From NCBI RefSeq assembly GCF_954871325.1, contig NC_088775.1:72021561-72085560 (forward strand): DNA of 64,000 nt, written 5' to 3'. Under the pieces are notes generated by a model. It did no database searches and was not told the origin of the DNA. It saw nothing but the letters and a program-made list of their open reading frames with translations. The translations under genes and the position numbers were made by a program. Origin of the DNA: Gordionus sp. m RMFG-2023. Taxonomy: Eukaryota > Nematomorpha > Gordioida > Chordodea > Parachordodidae. Below, piece by piece: positions 15,201 to 26,723 of the stretch. The stretch's first letter is position 1, and each line of letters begins with the position of its first letter.

Positions 15201-15556
15201 TGTAGAAAGGGCTTTTGTGTTATCGTCACTACGAACAAAAAGGAATCTATTTATACTTGAAAATATATAGCTTATATGTTCAAATAAATATTTAAAAATG
15301 AGCTATTTTGAATCTTATATATTTTTTTTATATATAATTCATAAATGCTTATAATAAAAATAAATTAAAAGATGGTGTTGCTTCAATAAAAAAAAATTTC
15401 TAACCGTAATGAACCTTTATAATTAGCTGAACCGAACGGAACCTTTATATAAATTCCTTCTCAAGCACCGTAACCAAAACGTAACTATTATAATTTTTTA
15501 TATACTGAACCGTAACCAAACTGAACCGTTATAAATAACGGTTCGGGTCCCTGCTT
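15180..15556 (+). pseudogene. Truncated 3' end of another hAT element
   Basis: On the plus strand, VPATQISVERAFVLSSLRTK (from about 15180) is a hAT dimerisation domain, similar to ATQVSVERSF in the 40-50 kb element. The frame ends ILENI and stops. About 300 bp later the sequence ends ..CGGTTCGGGTCCCTG, a hAT-type terminus (complement CAGGGACCCGAACCG). The 5' part is missing. It lies head-to-head with the resident transposase gene. Confidence 0.65.
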
Positions 15557-15738
15557 AAATGTTGCAATAATTCGGATTTTTTGTAAATATATTTTTTAAA
15601 ACAAAAAAGCCTTAACCTCATCCCTTTTCATTCATTACATTTCTTAATTTTATACTATTTACTTTTTTTAAAAATTCTCTTATTAAATCCCTTATTTTGG
15701 TTTTTTAATTATATGGTGCCAGCCGCAAAAAAGAGCAT

Positions 15739-15762
15739 GGGGATTCAAGATCTTGAATCCCC
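15739..15762. repeat. Perfect 24-bp palindrome plus adjacent hairpin
   Basis: Half-site GGGGATTCAAGA is followed directly by its reverse complement. Immediately downstream (about 15765-15785) is a second hairpin built on GGGATTC..GAATCCC, so the GGGATTC word occurs repeatedly in alternating orientation. Confidence 0.9.
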
Positions 15763-16679
15763 ACGTTGGGATTCCGAATCCCACATGATTCCCCAATACG
15801 ACATATATATTATTAAATAAATCAAAAGAAACTATATTCTAAACCCTGCCTCCTTTCGATTATTCAAACATTTGAATGTTGATGCATAATGCACTAACTA
15901 ATAAAAATTTTAATACTGATATATTGCCTATCATTAATGTTAAGCCCGATTTGATCGATTTTTAAAAAGACCTGAATAATATTATGTAATCATGGAGATT
16001 TTATAGATGACAGATAGGTTTTTATTTTACCAAATCTCGAGGCTTACTTATTATTTTGCTAAAATCCTAATTTGGCCATTTTTAAGAAATCGAAAGGGGT
16101 CGGCTGAAAAGTGATTGATTTGACAATGACCCTACAAAGAAGTATTAAATAATACTAAGAATTAATACCTATTTTGTTGTTAATAAGCTAAGTTACAATC
16201 AGAAATTAATAAATAAAATATATCAGAGGGCTAGATCGTATTTTAATTTTTTTATATATACCACCGGGCTGGGCCTAAAATTATTTATAAAAAAATATCC
16301 GAACAGGGCCGGCCATATATATCAAATTAAATATTTAAAATCGCTTTTATTAGCTAAAAATCTATAAATATAATATATTTTAAAAAAATCCGGGCCGGGC
16401 TAGCCGTATATTGTAAATTAAATATTTGTAATACCTATTATTAGCTATAAAAATCTATTATAAATAGAACTGTATTTATATTGATATAAAATTTATAAAA
16501 ATATTATTTAAAAATATCCTAAATAAAAAAATATATGTATATTATTTTAAAAATAAAATAAATTAACCAATCACAAAAGAACAATAATATATCAAAAAAA
16601 AATAACATAAAAAACATTTAAAAAAATAACATAAAAAACATTTAAAAAAATAACAAAAAAATTCAATATAAAAAGAAGT

Positions 16680-16735
16680 CCGAGTCAAAAAAACGACCCA
16701 AACTCTGGGTCGGGGTCGCGACGTTTGAACAACAT
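16680..16735. mobile_element. Relic terminus of the same hAT family
   Basis: The stretch GACCCAAACTCTGGGTCGGG followed by 'gtcgcgacgtttgaacaacat' matches the right end of the 11.8-22.4 kb element in order and wording. It suggests an older, now internal, end of a related copy. Its partner and TSD were not found. Confidence 0.5.
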
Positions 16736-17266
16736 AATAATGAGCCCCTCCAAAAAAATAGTAACCTAACTTAATATTCTAAATAATTAATATTAAGTAT
16801 AAATTATTACCTTTTTTGAAAAATATAGCCAGGTTTATATATTGAATATATTTTCTATATTTTAATTAGGTTTAAAATAATAAAAAATTAGAGTAAAAAA
16901 TAAAAAGATAGGTAAATTTAGCACTTAAATAAGATAAAATAGGCCATTATGAAGTAATAATTAAATCTTTATAAGCAAATATCGCAAAATTGACAGAGCT
17001 GTACCGTCATAAAAATTAAAATTTTTTTAATTTAGTTTTTATTTTTTTATATATTGAAAATAAATAAGTTATTATCCACTTTTAGCTTAAAAATATTTAA
17101 AAACTGGAGGAAAACAAAACAATTCTAGACCAACATTAAAATCCTAAAAACCCCGAAATATTTTATGTTTTTTTAAATATTAAAAAACATTACTGCCATC
17201 ATAAGGAATAATTTCTTTTTAAATTTGAAAATTTAATTTAATGTAACTATATAAAAACAAAAATTT

Positions 17267-17574
17267 ATTAAACTTGTAGCGGTAGTGGAACGATATATTT
17301 TTTCGCAATGATTGCATTTTTTGTGTGATTTATTTGGACTATAATTATAATTTGATTTAATATTGAAACTACTATTAATCGCAGAAGAATTTAAATCCTG
17401 TTCTATTAGTGAATCCGAAAAAGGCTCCAACTAAAATTATAAATATATTAAAATAAAGGTTATAATTGCATAAAATCGAAATAATATCATAAAGGTTTAT
17501 GGTTATTGATTTACTTGATTTTCTCTATCATCTTGAGTTGACCTTGATGGCGTAGAACTTGAACTTTGTGACAT
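17267..17574 (-). pseudogene. hAT transposase N-terminal exons with BED-type zinc finger
   Basis: Exon 1 (17574-17515) starts MSQSSSSTPSRSTQDDRENQ in a low-complexity Ser-rich leader. An 84-bp GT..AG intron (17514-17431) leads in phase 0 to exon 2 from 17430 (LEPFSDSLIEQDLNS...). Exon 2 contains CNHCEKIYRSTTATS, the CxxC half of a BED finger. The expected His half should be in the next exon, which I could not find; the intervening 2 kb carries insertions. Same strand as the exons at 14.6-15.2 kb, so these are probably the two ends of one transposase gene. Confidence 0.65.
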
Positions 17575-18082
17575 CACACTAAGAAAAGTTTTATATAAAA
17601 ATAATATTTAAGAAATGATTTAAATTGGACAACTTTTATTAATAAAATTTATGTTAATAATATTAAATTATAATTTTAAAAACAAAAAATGAATAAAATA
17701 AAAAAATTTAGATTTATACCCCTAAAAATAATAAAAAAAAATTTGGAAAGTTAAAAAAAATTTGGAAAGTTAAAAAAAATGATTATTAATCATATCCCTA
17801 TCCCTAACAATGAAGAAAAGAAAAAATCTCAACAAATTTGCCGTCTAGCTGGCACCACTAAAAGTAAAATAAAATATCTTTTATAATTTTAGAATTTAAA
17901 TAGTCACTTCACTTCCATATGGAATTTTTAAACTAATAAAACAATAAATTTTTTAAATAAGTATTTGCGATTCCGGATGCATTTTTCAATTAAAATATGA
18001 ATTTTTTTAAATATAATTTAATAATTTAGGCGAGCTATATTTTTCATAAATGTAGTGTTAAGTCGAGTTTTTTTAAGTCGTA

Positions 18083-18300
18083 CTGTAATTCTGAGCGTTT
18101 TCCGTACCTTTGCATGATGGCTAAAGATTTTTTGTCGGAGCAATACATCCGTTGAGAGCGAGCGTGTCTTCTAAAGAGGGGTGGACACCGTAACAAAGAA
18201 AAGAAATCGCATGGCCTCCGAAACACTTAAACAGTGTTTATGTTTAAATTCATGGGATATCAATATCATGAATAATAAATTTTATACATAATTTTTATAT
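18083..18300 (+). pseudogene. Inverted, degraded copy of the transposase last exon
   Basis: The reverse complement of 14640-14855. It still reads SERFPYLCMMAKDFLS and KKRNRMASETLKQCL, but the middle, which should be STSVESERVFSR, is frameshifted and contains a stop. Homology begins abruptly at 18083 within the exon. It lies inside the right arm. Confidence 0.85.
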
Positions 18301-19149
18301 CTATATATATTGTTAAATTAAATTTTTTGTACATTAATAAATATATATAATTTAAATAAAAATATTTAAACTATAAATGTATCAAATATTTAAGATGTTT
18401 TGAGCTTAGTATTCTTATTTCAGGCTGTTGTTTTTTATGAATACTGGAGAATATTAGTGTTTTAATATTATTTGACTTTAAATTGATAACTAAAATAGTT
18501 TTTGATATTAAGATTTAGAATTTTGAACACTTGAGAAAAATTACACATTAAAATTGATACTGGGATTAACTTTGAACCATGTTATAAAGCGCTATACTTT
18601 TTTTCAGGCGTTAATTATTCACTATTTTATTAAGAAGAATATTATGAGAGCAATTTTTCTCATAGATTATATAAAGGTATAGATATCTATTATCGTAATT
18701 TCAGGATTAGTCAATATTTTTCTTGCTAAATAGGCTTAAAACGAGAGATTTTAAATAATAAATGCAATATAAAAATTATTAAGATATATTTATAATTAAT
18801 TCTAAAATCTTAATCCTTTAAATTAATATTTAGAAATCTACACAATCTAGTTTCCAATATAATTTAAAATGTCACCGATAGAGATTGATATAAAAGATAT
18901 TGGTGCAGATAATATATACAAAGTTATTTCTCTGTACAATGGTATGTAATTTCCTTCATGAGATATCGCATAAAATTTATTCTCGAAAAAAAAAACAAGG
19001 TATAAATATCATTGTATGATGTGCCAAGTAACTTTTATCCTAACTAGTAACTTGAAAGATTTAAGAATTTTATTATAAATTAAAATTACAAGAAATATAT
19101 TAGCATCTCATTTTATCACTTAAAAATATTATGTACCTTACTACTCGTA

Positions 19150-21760
19150 TATATAATAACCATTTTTTGTCCCTTATCTATGATACATCCTCACTGATGT
19201 TTTAATTTAACATGTTTAGGATATATATTTTTAGCTATTTCCTTTAAAATAATTGAAAAAAGTTCAAAAATAACGATTATGACAATTGTCACCTATCTAT
19301 GATACATCCTCACTGAATTTTTAATTTAACATGTTTAAAATATATATTTTTAGCTATTTCCTTTAAAAAAATTTGAAAAAGTTTAAAAATAACGATTATG
19401 ACAATTGTCACCTATCTATGATACATCCTCACTGAATTTTTAATTTAACATGTTTAGAATATATATTTTTAGCTATTTCCTTTAAAAAAATTTGAAAAAG
19501 TTCAAAAATAACGATTATGACAATTGTCACCTATCTATGATACATCCTCACTGAATTTTTAATTTAACATGTTTAGAATATATATTTTTAGCTATTTCCT
19601 TTAAAAAAATTTGAAAAAGTTCAAAAATAGCGATTATGACAATTGTCACCTATATATGATACTTCCTCACTGAATTTTTAATTTAACATGTTTAGAATAT
19701 ATATTTTTAGCTATTTCCTTTAAAAAAATTTGAAAAATTCAAAAATAGCGATTATGACAATTGTCACCTATATATGATACATCATCACTGAATTTTTAAT
19801 TTAACATGTTTAGAATATATATTTTTAGCTATTTCCTTTAAAAAAATTTGAAAAAATTCAAAAATAGCGATTATGACAATTGTCACCTATCTATGATACA
19901 TCCTCACTGAATTTATGTTTAGAATATATATTTTTAGCTATTTCCTTTAAAAAAATTTGAAAAAGTTCAAAAATAGCGATTATGACAATTGTCACCTATA
20001 TATGATACATCCTCACTGATGTTTTAATTTAACATGTTTAGGATATATATTTTTAGCTATTTCCTTTAAAATAATTGAAAAAAGTTCAAAAATAACGATT
20101 ATGACAATTGTCACCTATCTATGATACATCCTCACTGAATTTTTAATTTAACATGTTTAGAATATATATTTTTAGCTATTTCCTTTAAAAAAATTTGAAA
20201 AAGTTCAAAAATAACGATTATGACAATTGTCACTTATCTATGATACATCCTCACTGAATTTTTAATTTAACATGTTTAGAATATATATTTTTAGCTATTT
20301 CCTTTAAAAAAATTTGAAAAAGTTCAAAAATAACGATTATGACAATTGTCACCTATCTATGATACATCCTCACTGAATTTTTAATTTAACATGTTTAGAA
20401 TATATATTTTTAGCTATTTCCTTTAAAAAAATTTGAAAAAGTTCAAAAATAGCGATTATGACAATTGTCACCTATATATTACTTCCTCACTGAATTTTTA
20501 ATTTAACATGTTTAGAATATATATTTTTAGCTATTTCCTTTAAAAAAATTTGAAAAAATTCAAAAATAGCGATTATGACAATTGTCACCTATATATGATA
20601 CATCATCAATGAATTTTTAATTTAACATGTTTAGAATATATATTTTTAGCTATTTCCTTTAAAAAAATTTGAAAAAATTCAAAAATAGCGATTATGACAA
20701 TTGTCACCTATCTATGATACATCCTCACTGAATTTATGTTTAGAATATATATTTTTAGCTATTTCCTTTAAAAAAATTTGAAAAAGTTCAAAAATAGCGA
20801 TTATGACAATTGTCACCTATATATGATACTTCCTCACTGAATTTTTAATTTAACATGTTTAGAATATATATTTTTAGCTATTTCCTTTAAAAAAATTTGA
20901 AAAAATTCAAAAATAGCGATTATGACAATTGTCACCTATATATGATACATCATCACTGAATTTTTAATTTAACATGTTTAGAATATATATTTTTAGCTAT
21001 TTCCTTTAAAAAAATTTGAAAAAATTCAAAAATAGCGATTATGACAATTGTCACCTATCTATGATACATCCTCACTGAATTTTTAATTTAACATGTTTAG
21101 AATATATATTTTTAGATATTTCCTTTAAAAAAATTTGAAAAAGTTCAAAAATAGCGATTATGACAATTGTCACCTATATATGATACATCCTCACTGAATT
21201 TTTAATTTAACATGTTTAGAATATATATTTTTAGATATTTCCTTTAAAAAAATTTGAAAAAGTTCAAAAATAGCGATTATGACAATTGTCACCTATATAT
21301 GATACATCCTCACTGAATTTTTAATTTAACATGTTTAGAATATATATTTTTAGCTATTTCCTTTAAAAAAATTGAAAAAAGTTCAAAAATAACGATTATG
21401 ACAATTGTCACCTATCTATGATACATCCTCACTGAATTTTTAATTTAACATGTTTAGAATATATATTTTTAGTTATTTCCTTTAAAAAATTTGAAAAAGT
21501 TCAAAAATAGCGATTATGACTATTGTCACCTATCTATGATACATCCTCACAAATTTTAAATTTAAGATGTTTAGAATATATATTTTTAGCTATTTGCTTT
21601 AAAAATTTGAAAAAAGTTCAAAAATAACGATTATGACAATTGTCACCTATCTATGATACATCCTCACAAATTTTAAATTTAACATGTTTAGAATATATAT
21701 TTTCATCTATTTCATTTAAAAAATTTCAAAAATAACCATCATAACAAATGGCTCTTTTCT
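19150..21760. repeat. 119-bp satellite array, right arm, with higher-order repeat
   Basis: About 21 units inverted relative to the left arm, each with TGACAATTGTCA except one variant near 21520. Distinctive variants recur about 820 bp apart: 'gatgttttaattt' at 19197 and 20022, 'cttcctcac' at 19660 and 20480, 'acatcatca' at 19770 and 20600, and a shortened unit at about 19910 and 20730. A block of about seven units has therefore duplicated. Confidence 0.93.
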
Positions 21761-21939
21761 ATGGTGCATCTTCACTTAAAAATTTTAAAAAATAACTATG
21801 ATGAATAGTTAATCCAGAGCATTATAATTTAAAGAAGCTTTAAGTAACTTTCCCGCCTATAATATTAATATATACTAAATGTTATTTGACTTTTGGTCAA
21901 AAAAAATGATCTAGATATTGGGTTAAGGGTGAAAAAAAG

Positions 21940-22385
21940 CAACCCTAACTTTAAGTCGTCTTTAAAAAGAAAGATCCATATTTTGAGTCGGATTGAATAA
22001 AACGACCCGATGTTTGAGTCTGAGTCAGAAAAACGACCCAAACTTTGAGTTGGAGTCGAAAAATACGACCCAAACTTCAAGTTTGAGTCGAAAAATACGA
22101 CCCAAACTTCAAGTTTTAGTCGAAAAATACGACCCAAACTTCAAGTTTGAGTCGAAAAATATGACCCAAACTTCAAGTTTAAGTCGAAAAATACGACCCA
22201 AATTTCAAATTTGAGTCGAAAAATACCACCCAAATTTTGAGTCGGAGTCGTAAAAAACGACCCATATTTTGGGTCGAAGTCGTTTATTTCGGCTAGAACT
22301 CGGGTCGAAGTCGAAAAAAACGACCCAAACATTGAGTCGGAGTCGAATAAAACGACCCGAGCTTTGGGTCGGGGTCGCGACTCGC
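21940..22385. repeat. 32-bp terminal minisatellite, right arm
   Basis: Mirror of the left-arm minisatellite, with regular 32-bp units around 22050-22200 ('gacccaaacttcaagtttgagtcgaaaaat'). The outer 150 bp are more GC-rich variants ending GGGTCGGGGTCGCGACTCG next to the terminus. Confidence 0.9.
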
Positions 22386-22411
22386 GCCGTTTTAACAACA
22401 CTAGGCTTATG

Positions 22412-22946
22412 TAATATTATTTTGGAGAAAATAAATCGGCTAAAATTGGGAAGTTTAACAACACTATCCCCATTGTTTTAATAAAATATGATTCCGAAAT
22501 TTAAGCCAAAATAAAGTTTTTAAAGATAAACATGATTTATTTATCTACCTTTTAATACTAAGATTTTCTAAAATAAATCATAAAATTTCATAATAGCAGT
22601 GGCTTAGCTAATATTTTTCCAAGGGCTATAAAAAATATTTTGGTACTTCTACAACAAACTCCCATTTTCCCACTTATCGGTGGGAGTCGCTCCTTTGAAA
22701 TATGATTAGATGCAAATAATTTCCCATGTTTATTTTTACTTTTAAAAATGCAATATATCAACCTCGTTAAAGTTGGCTGAACAATTGGAAACACTCTAAC
22801 ATCGATGCCAATGTTTCGTGCTTATGAGTGATTTCACCAGTATAATAGTCATTGTAAAGAAAACAATTATTAATAACAAAATTTTGGCCAACTTAAGATT
22901 ATGACTAAAAATATTTATTTGAAAAATTTATTAATATTAATGTTTA
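22412..22946. other. Right flank of the large hAT element
   Basis: No gene. AACAACACTA recurs at 22457-22466, identical to the last bases of the adjacent element, hinting at a second, older terminus here. A short minus-strand frame at 22588-22794 is unrecognised. Confidence 0.4.
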
Positions 22947-23168
22947 GGCCGTGTTCTGGTTCGTTTTATTTTTGAAACTTATTTATGTTTCAGCCCGGGA
23001 TAAACAGATTTTAAACGAAAACACCATATTTTGGTTCATTTTACGTTTGTGAATTAAATAAATATTTTTTGTTATTTACATATTTTTTTTTGTATCTCTT
23101 TAGGATGTTTATAGGAAACGTTATAGAAACAGATAAGTATTTAAAAATAAACGAACCAGGACACGACC
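22947..23168. mobile_element. Harbinger-type MITE
   Basis: A 222-bp element flanked by TTA on both sides (22944-22946, 23169-23171). Terminal inverted repeats: GGCCGTGTTCTGGTTCGTTT at left and GGTCGTGTCCTGGTTCGTTT read inward from the right, extending imperfectly for about 40 bp. A 3-bp TTA target and GG-starting ends are typical of PIF/Harbinger. No coding capacity. Confidence 0.8.
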
Positions 23169-23171
23169 TTA

Positions 23172-24770
23172 GTGCTTATTTGTATATTATTTTAATCCGT
23201 TTGGCAGACAGTATAAAGAAGAAAAGTTATTAGCAAATAAAAAAAAATTGTCAGAATTGGCACCATGATAGAATGGAATATATAAAGGAACTAAATATTT
23301 TAGTACTTATTAATTCCTTAATCAATTTTGAGAACCACAAAAGAGAGACCAAGATATAAGCAAAATGGAATCAATCACGTCACACATAAGCCTGAAGTGA
23401 GCCAAGCTTTTGGAAAAACTAATTCTGATACTTATACCAAATCATTAAGTAATGCATTATTGTTCATTTTATTGATTTATTATTTTTGGGGGGAAAATAT
23501 TTATGTAAAAATAAAAATCAGTTGTCAAAATGCCATATAGAATGCAGTAAATATCTGATTTACATTAATATTTAATGTCTTACTTATTAATTCCTCAATT
23601 AATTTTGCCAACCAGTAACCAAATTACAAGCCAAATACGATAATCACGCCTTGAACTAGAAATCAAGCTGCTGGGAGCATTAAAAATGATATCAATAATT
23701 GCTCAATGAATTGTTTAAAAAAAAAATTTGGAGGCTACTATTTTTATTTTATATATCGTCAAAAATATGATATATAAATATATAAAATCAAATTTTTTTA
23801 TTACGTATATGAAAAATTCTTTATTTATAAAATTTTAAAAAATATGATCACAAAATATCAGAGTTGCTAAAAGATATTTTTTAAATGGAGCTAGATACAG
23901 ATACATGGCTTAAAATGTATCCAGATATCGATAGAATTTTATAAATGGATCTAGATACAGATACAATTTTTTCATACCGATATTCAGGATTCGCCGTTGT
24001 TCTCGAACAGAATCTCTGTTTATGAGAGCACAAGTAAACAACATTTTAATATTTTGTTCATTCAATTCGAACACCTTATAAAAGAATAATAGAAAAATGT
24101 CAATAGCCCTATTTGTTAATTTAAAGTTTACCATATAAAAAAAAAGGAATATCTATAAATTAAAGTATTCTAAATAAATTTATTTTCTTAAAATATTTTT
24201 TGTGGGTATTTTAATAATTAATGGGCGTCATGGCTAAGCACTAAAAATATCCTTCATAATCTTGAAGAACTGATATCTATAAATTTAAATGGGGAAAAAA
24301 ATATTTAATGCATATTACATTTTTTAATATATATAAGTTTTAATATATATTTTTTATTTACGTGATGTGATATATAGCGCTTTTGCCCTCTAGCGTTAAA
24401 GATTCAACAGAGCTACGCTATTCCTCATTTCCATCTAATTGGAACAATTTAATTTGGGTATAAAAGTAAAAATATGAGGAGCCCTCCACACGTTTGTGGG
24501 CAAGCCGCACGTACTTGTAGGCACAACATTTCGAAAAATGTTGCTTAAACCTCTATAGGCTGAGCCTATACCCAAAAACTACAATATAATTTAATTACTT
24601 TAAGGGTGGGCGGTGGATCATTTTTAATTTAAAAATTTTACAATTTTAATACAAATTTTAGTAAGGAAAATTAAAGAATACTTCGAGAAAAAGTGAATAA
24701 TTGTTGATAGGGAACCTTTAGATAATGATATGTGAGCAAAGAACTTCAAAATACGTTTTCATTTGAGGTA
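23172..24770. other. AT-rich spacer with a cluster of small hairpins
   Basis: No gene recognised; a 70-codon frame at 23328 has no visible motif. Near 23886-23970 the word 'ATGGAGCTAGATACAGATAC' recurs in variant form. At 24485-24570 three short perfect hairpins follow one another. Confidence 0.4.
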
Positions 24771-24789
24771 AATTTTTTTGATGCGGAAA

Positions 24790-26680
24790 AGTTTTTTGAT
24801 GGATCTTTTATTGTTATTAAGTTTTATGAATTGTTTCATATTGATATTTAAATCCATTAGATCTTTTATGGTTTTATAGTACCATAAGGATTTATATTTT
24901 GTATATTGTTTTCCTTTATGTGTGTACAACCATGCTATGGCGTCATGAGCTAAATTGTAGTCGGAGTTCCTTATTATGTGGGCTAGGAACTGGATACGGC
25001 GTTTTTTTTACAGTGATATTAATTGGAGTGTGATTAGATTTTTTCCAGAGATTTTGGTTTAATACGACTCTTGGATAGAAAATGCCATTTATTGTACGTA
25101 GACAATTATTTATAAATGTTTGTAATCGTCTCATTTCTGTCTTATTTGCTTCCCAAATTTCCCCTCCATATAATAGAACCGGGACAATTGTCGAGTTGAA
25201 TAACTTCAGTCTGGTAAAAACAGAAATCTCTTTTGTTTTCCAAATTTTCATATACTTGTAGAAGGTACCCATCGCCTTTTGTATTCTTATCGTCATTTCC
25301 TCTTTACCACTACCCTTGATGTCTAGTGTTATACCCAAATATCTAATTTTATCTACAACCTTAATTTTTTTTCCTCCAAAAGTAAGATTGTTCATTGGTG
25401 GAGCATTGGGGAGGGGAGAATAACAGTTTTTTTGAAATTTATTTCAAGTCCAACTCTTTGACTTAGGGTCTCTAGTAAGTATAATAAATTTTTGGTTTCA
25501 TCTATGCTCTTGGAGATTACAACAATGTCGTCAGCATATGATATTATTCTGTTAACAAAGGATATGGACTTATCATATCTTAGATCAACTAGATCAGCTG
25601 CCCCTAGTGCTTCTCTTATAACTTTATTAATTATCATGGTAAATAGGAGTGGTGATAGAGTACACCCCTGTTTTACTCCTTTTTTAATTTTAAAGCAAGG
25701 AGATATTTTATCGTTTATTCTAAAACACGCCACTAATTTTGAGTAGTGTTTTTTAAGATGTGGATTATTTGGGGTTCTATTCCGCATTCAGCCAGCGTAT
25801 CCCATAGAGCTCCGTGATTAACATTATCAAAAGCTCTGCTAAAATCAATGAAAGTGTAATAGAAGGATATTTTGTATTTATAACATTTCTGCATTATTAT
25901 TTTCATGGCTAATATTGGTTCTAATATATTTTTGTTCGGCCTATAAGTACAAATGTATTTGGGGAAAAGATGGGGCGTCGATTGCACAATTTTGTTTTTT
26001 ATAACGTCATAAATATTTTAGATACACATGATGTCAGAGCGACGGCGCGGTGATCTGTGAATTTCCGTGGGTTTTCAATTTTGGGGAAATTGCATAAAAA
26101 CGATTTATTCCATTCCTCCGGAGTTTTCCCACATTCCCATATTTTGTTAAAAAGGGTCAAAAGGAAGGAAGAGACAGTCCTAGGTGCAATTTTCAGATAC
26201 TCAGCTGTTATGTCATCAAGCCCCGGAGCTTTGTTTCTACGTAATTTTTTTATTATATTAGCGATCTCATCTATAGAAAAGCCAGATGGGGGTGAAACAG
26301 GAATTATATTTAAGCTAGCTGGTGGGTTGCTTTCCTTGAATCGAAGACTGTCATGTAATAGTCAAGTCATACAGCTATTTGTTCATCTTGATCTATGATT
26401 ACTTTCCCATTCCTTAAGGCAATGGAGGGGAGTTTCTTAAAGCTACCAGGTTTACAAAAATATTTTAATTTTTTATATGCGTCATATATCCTGTTTTTCT
26501 TCATATCTCTGTCAATGTCAAAGGCTTTCCTCGCGATATATATTCGTCTATCTCTGCGTAGTAGTTTCTGTATATCCTTTCATAGGTCGCTATTCGAGCC
26601 GTTCTCACTTCTTAACAAATTTATTTTCTCTAGAGTGTCATTAGCCATCCATTCTTTCCTAGAGAAAAAAGTCTAGTTTG
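24790..26680 (-). pseudogene. LINE reverse transcriptase and C-terminal region
   Basis: Pieces in order on the minus strand: a linker (KDIQKLLRRDRRIYIARKAF near 26560), RRNKAPGLDDITAEYLK (RT block, near 26230), DFSRAFDNVNHGALWDTL (near 25840), VKQGCTLSPLLF (near 25680), SYADDIVVISKS (25528-25539 for ADD) and YLGITLDIKG, FNSTIVPVLLYGGE in the tail (25.2-25.4 kb). The pieces sit in different frames with internal stops, so the gene is dead. Two plus-strand frames across 26057-26676 are its shadows. Confidence 0.85.
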
Positions 26681-26723
26681 GAAAAACATTGTATGATTCT
26701 GTAAGATCGCTTTTAAAAAGTTT

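Larger units (their letters stand above)
15557..17260. other. Spacer of the large hAT element, mixed debris
   Basis: Mostly AT-rich without genes. It includes the palindrome at 15739, GGGCTGGGCC/CCGGGCCGGGC motifs at about 16266-16400 like those of the 3.2-kb element, A-rich runs near 16560-16670, and a relic terminus near 16680-16735. Confidence 0.5.
11830..22403 (-). mobile_element. Large hAT transposon with satellite-built inverted arms
   Basis: A 10,574-bp insertion bounded by a perfect 8-bp duplication GGCTTATG (11822-11829 and 22404-22411). Ends are TAGTGTTGTTAA at left and its complement at right, a hAT-type terminus. From each end inward come a 32-bp minisatellite, a junction of about 120 bp, the 119-bp satellite array, about 1 kb of unique sequence, and the C-terminal transposase exon. 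The arms (11830-14855 and 18083-22403) are inverted copies; the right is longer because it has about 21 satellite units against about 9. The spacer holds N-terminal transposase exons on the minus strand plus nested debris. Both arms derive from the 3' side of the transposase gene, so the element appears to have two copies of its 3' end. Confidence 0.88.

Noticed and set aside
18044-18226. Minus-strand 60-codon ORF
   Set aside because: Antisense of the inverted copy of the transposase last exon.
24430-24460. U6 snRNA-like words (ATTGGAAC)
   Set aside because: Only a few bases match and the rest of U6, including ACAGAGA, is absent.
24485-24570. Self-cleaving ribozyme (hammerhead or twister)
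   Set aside because: Hairpins are real, but the conserved catalytic core bases of those classes are not present.
26057-26676. Two plus-strand ORFs of 113 and 93 codons
   Set aside because: Antisense of the LINE, whose minus-strand translation has reverse-transcriptase motifs.
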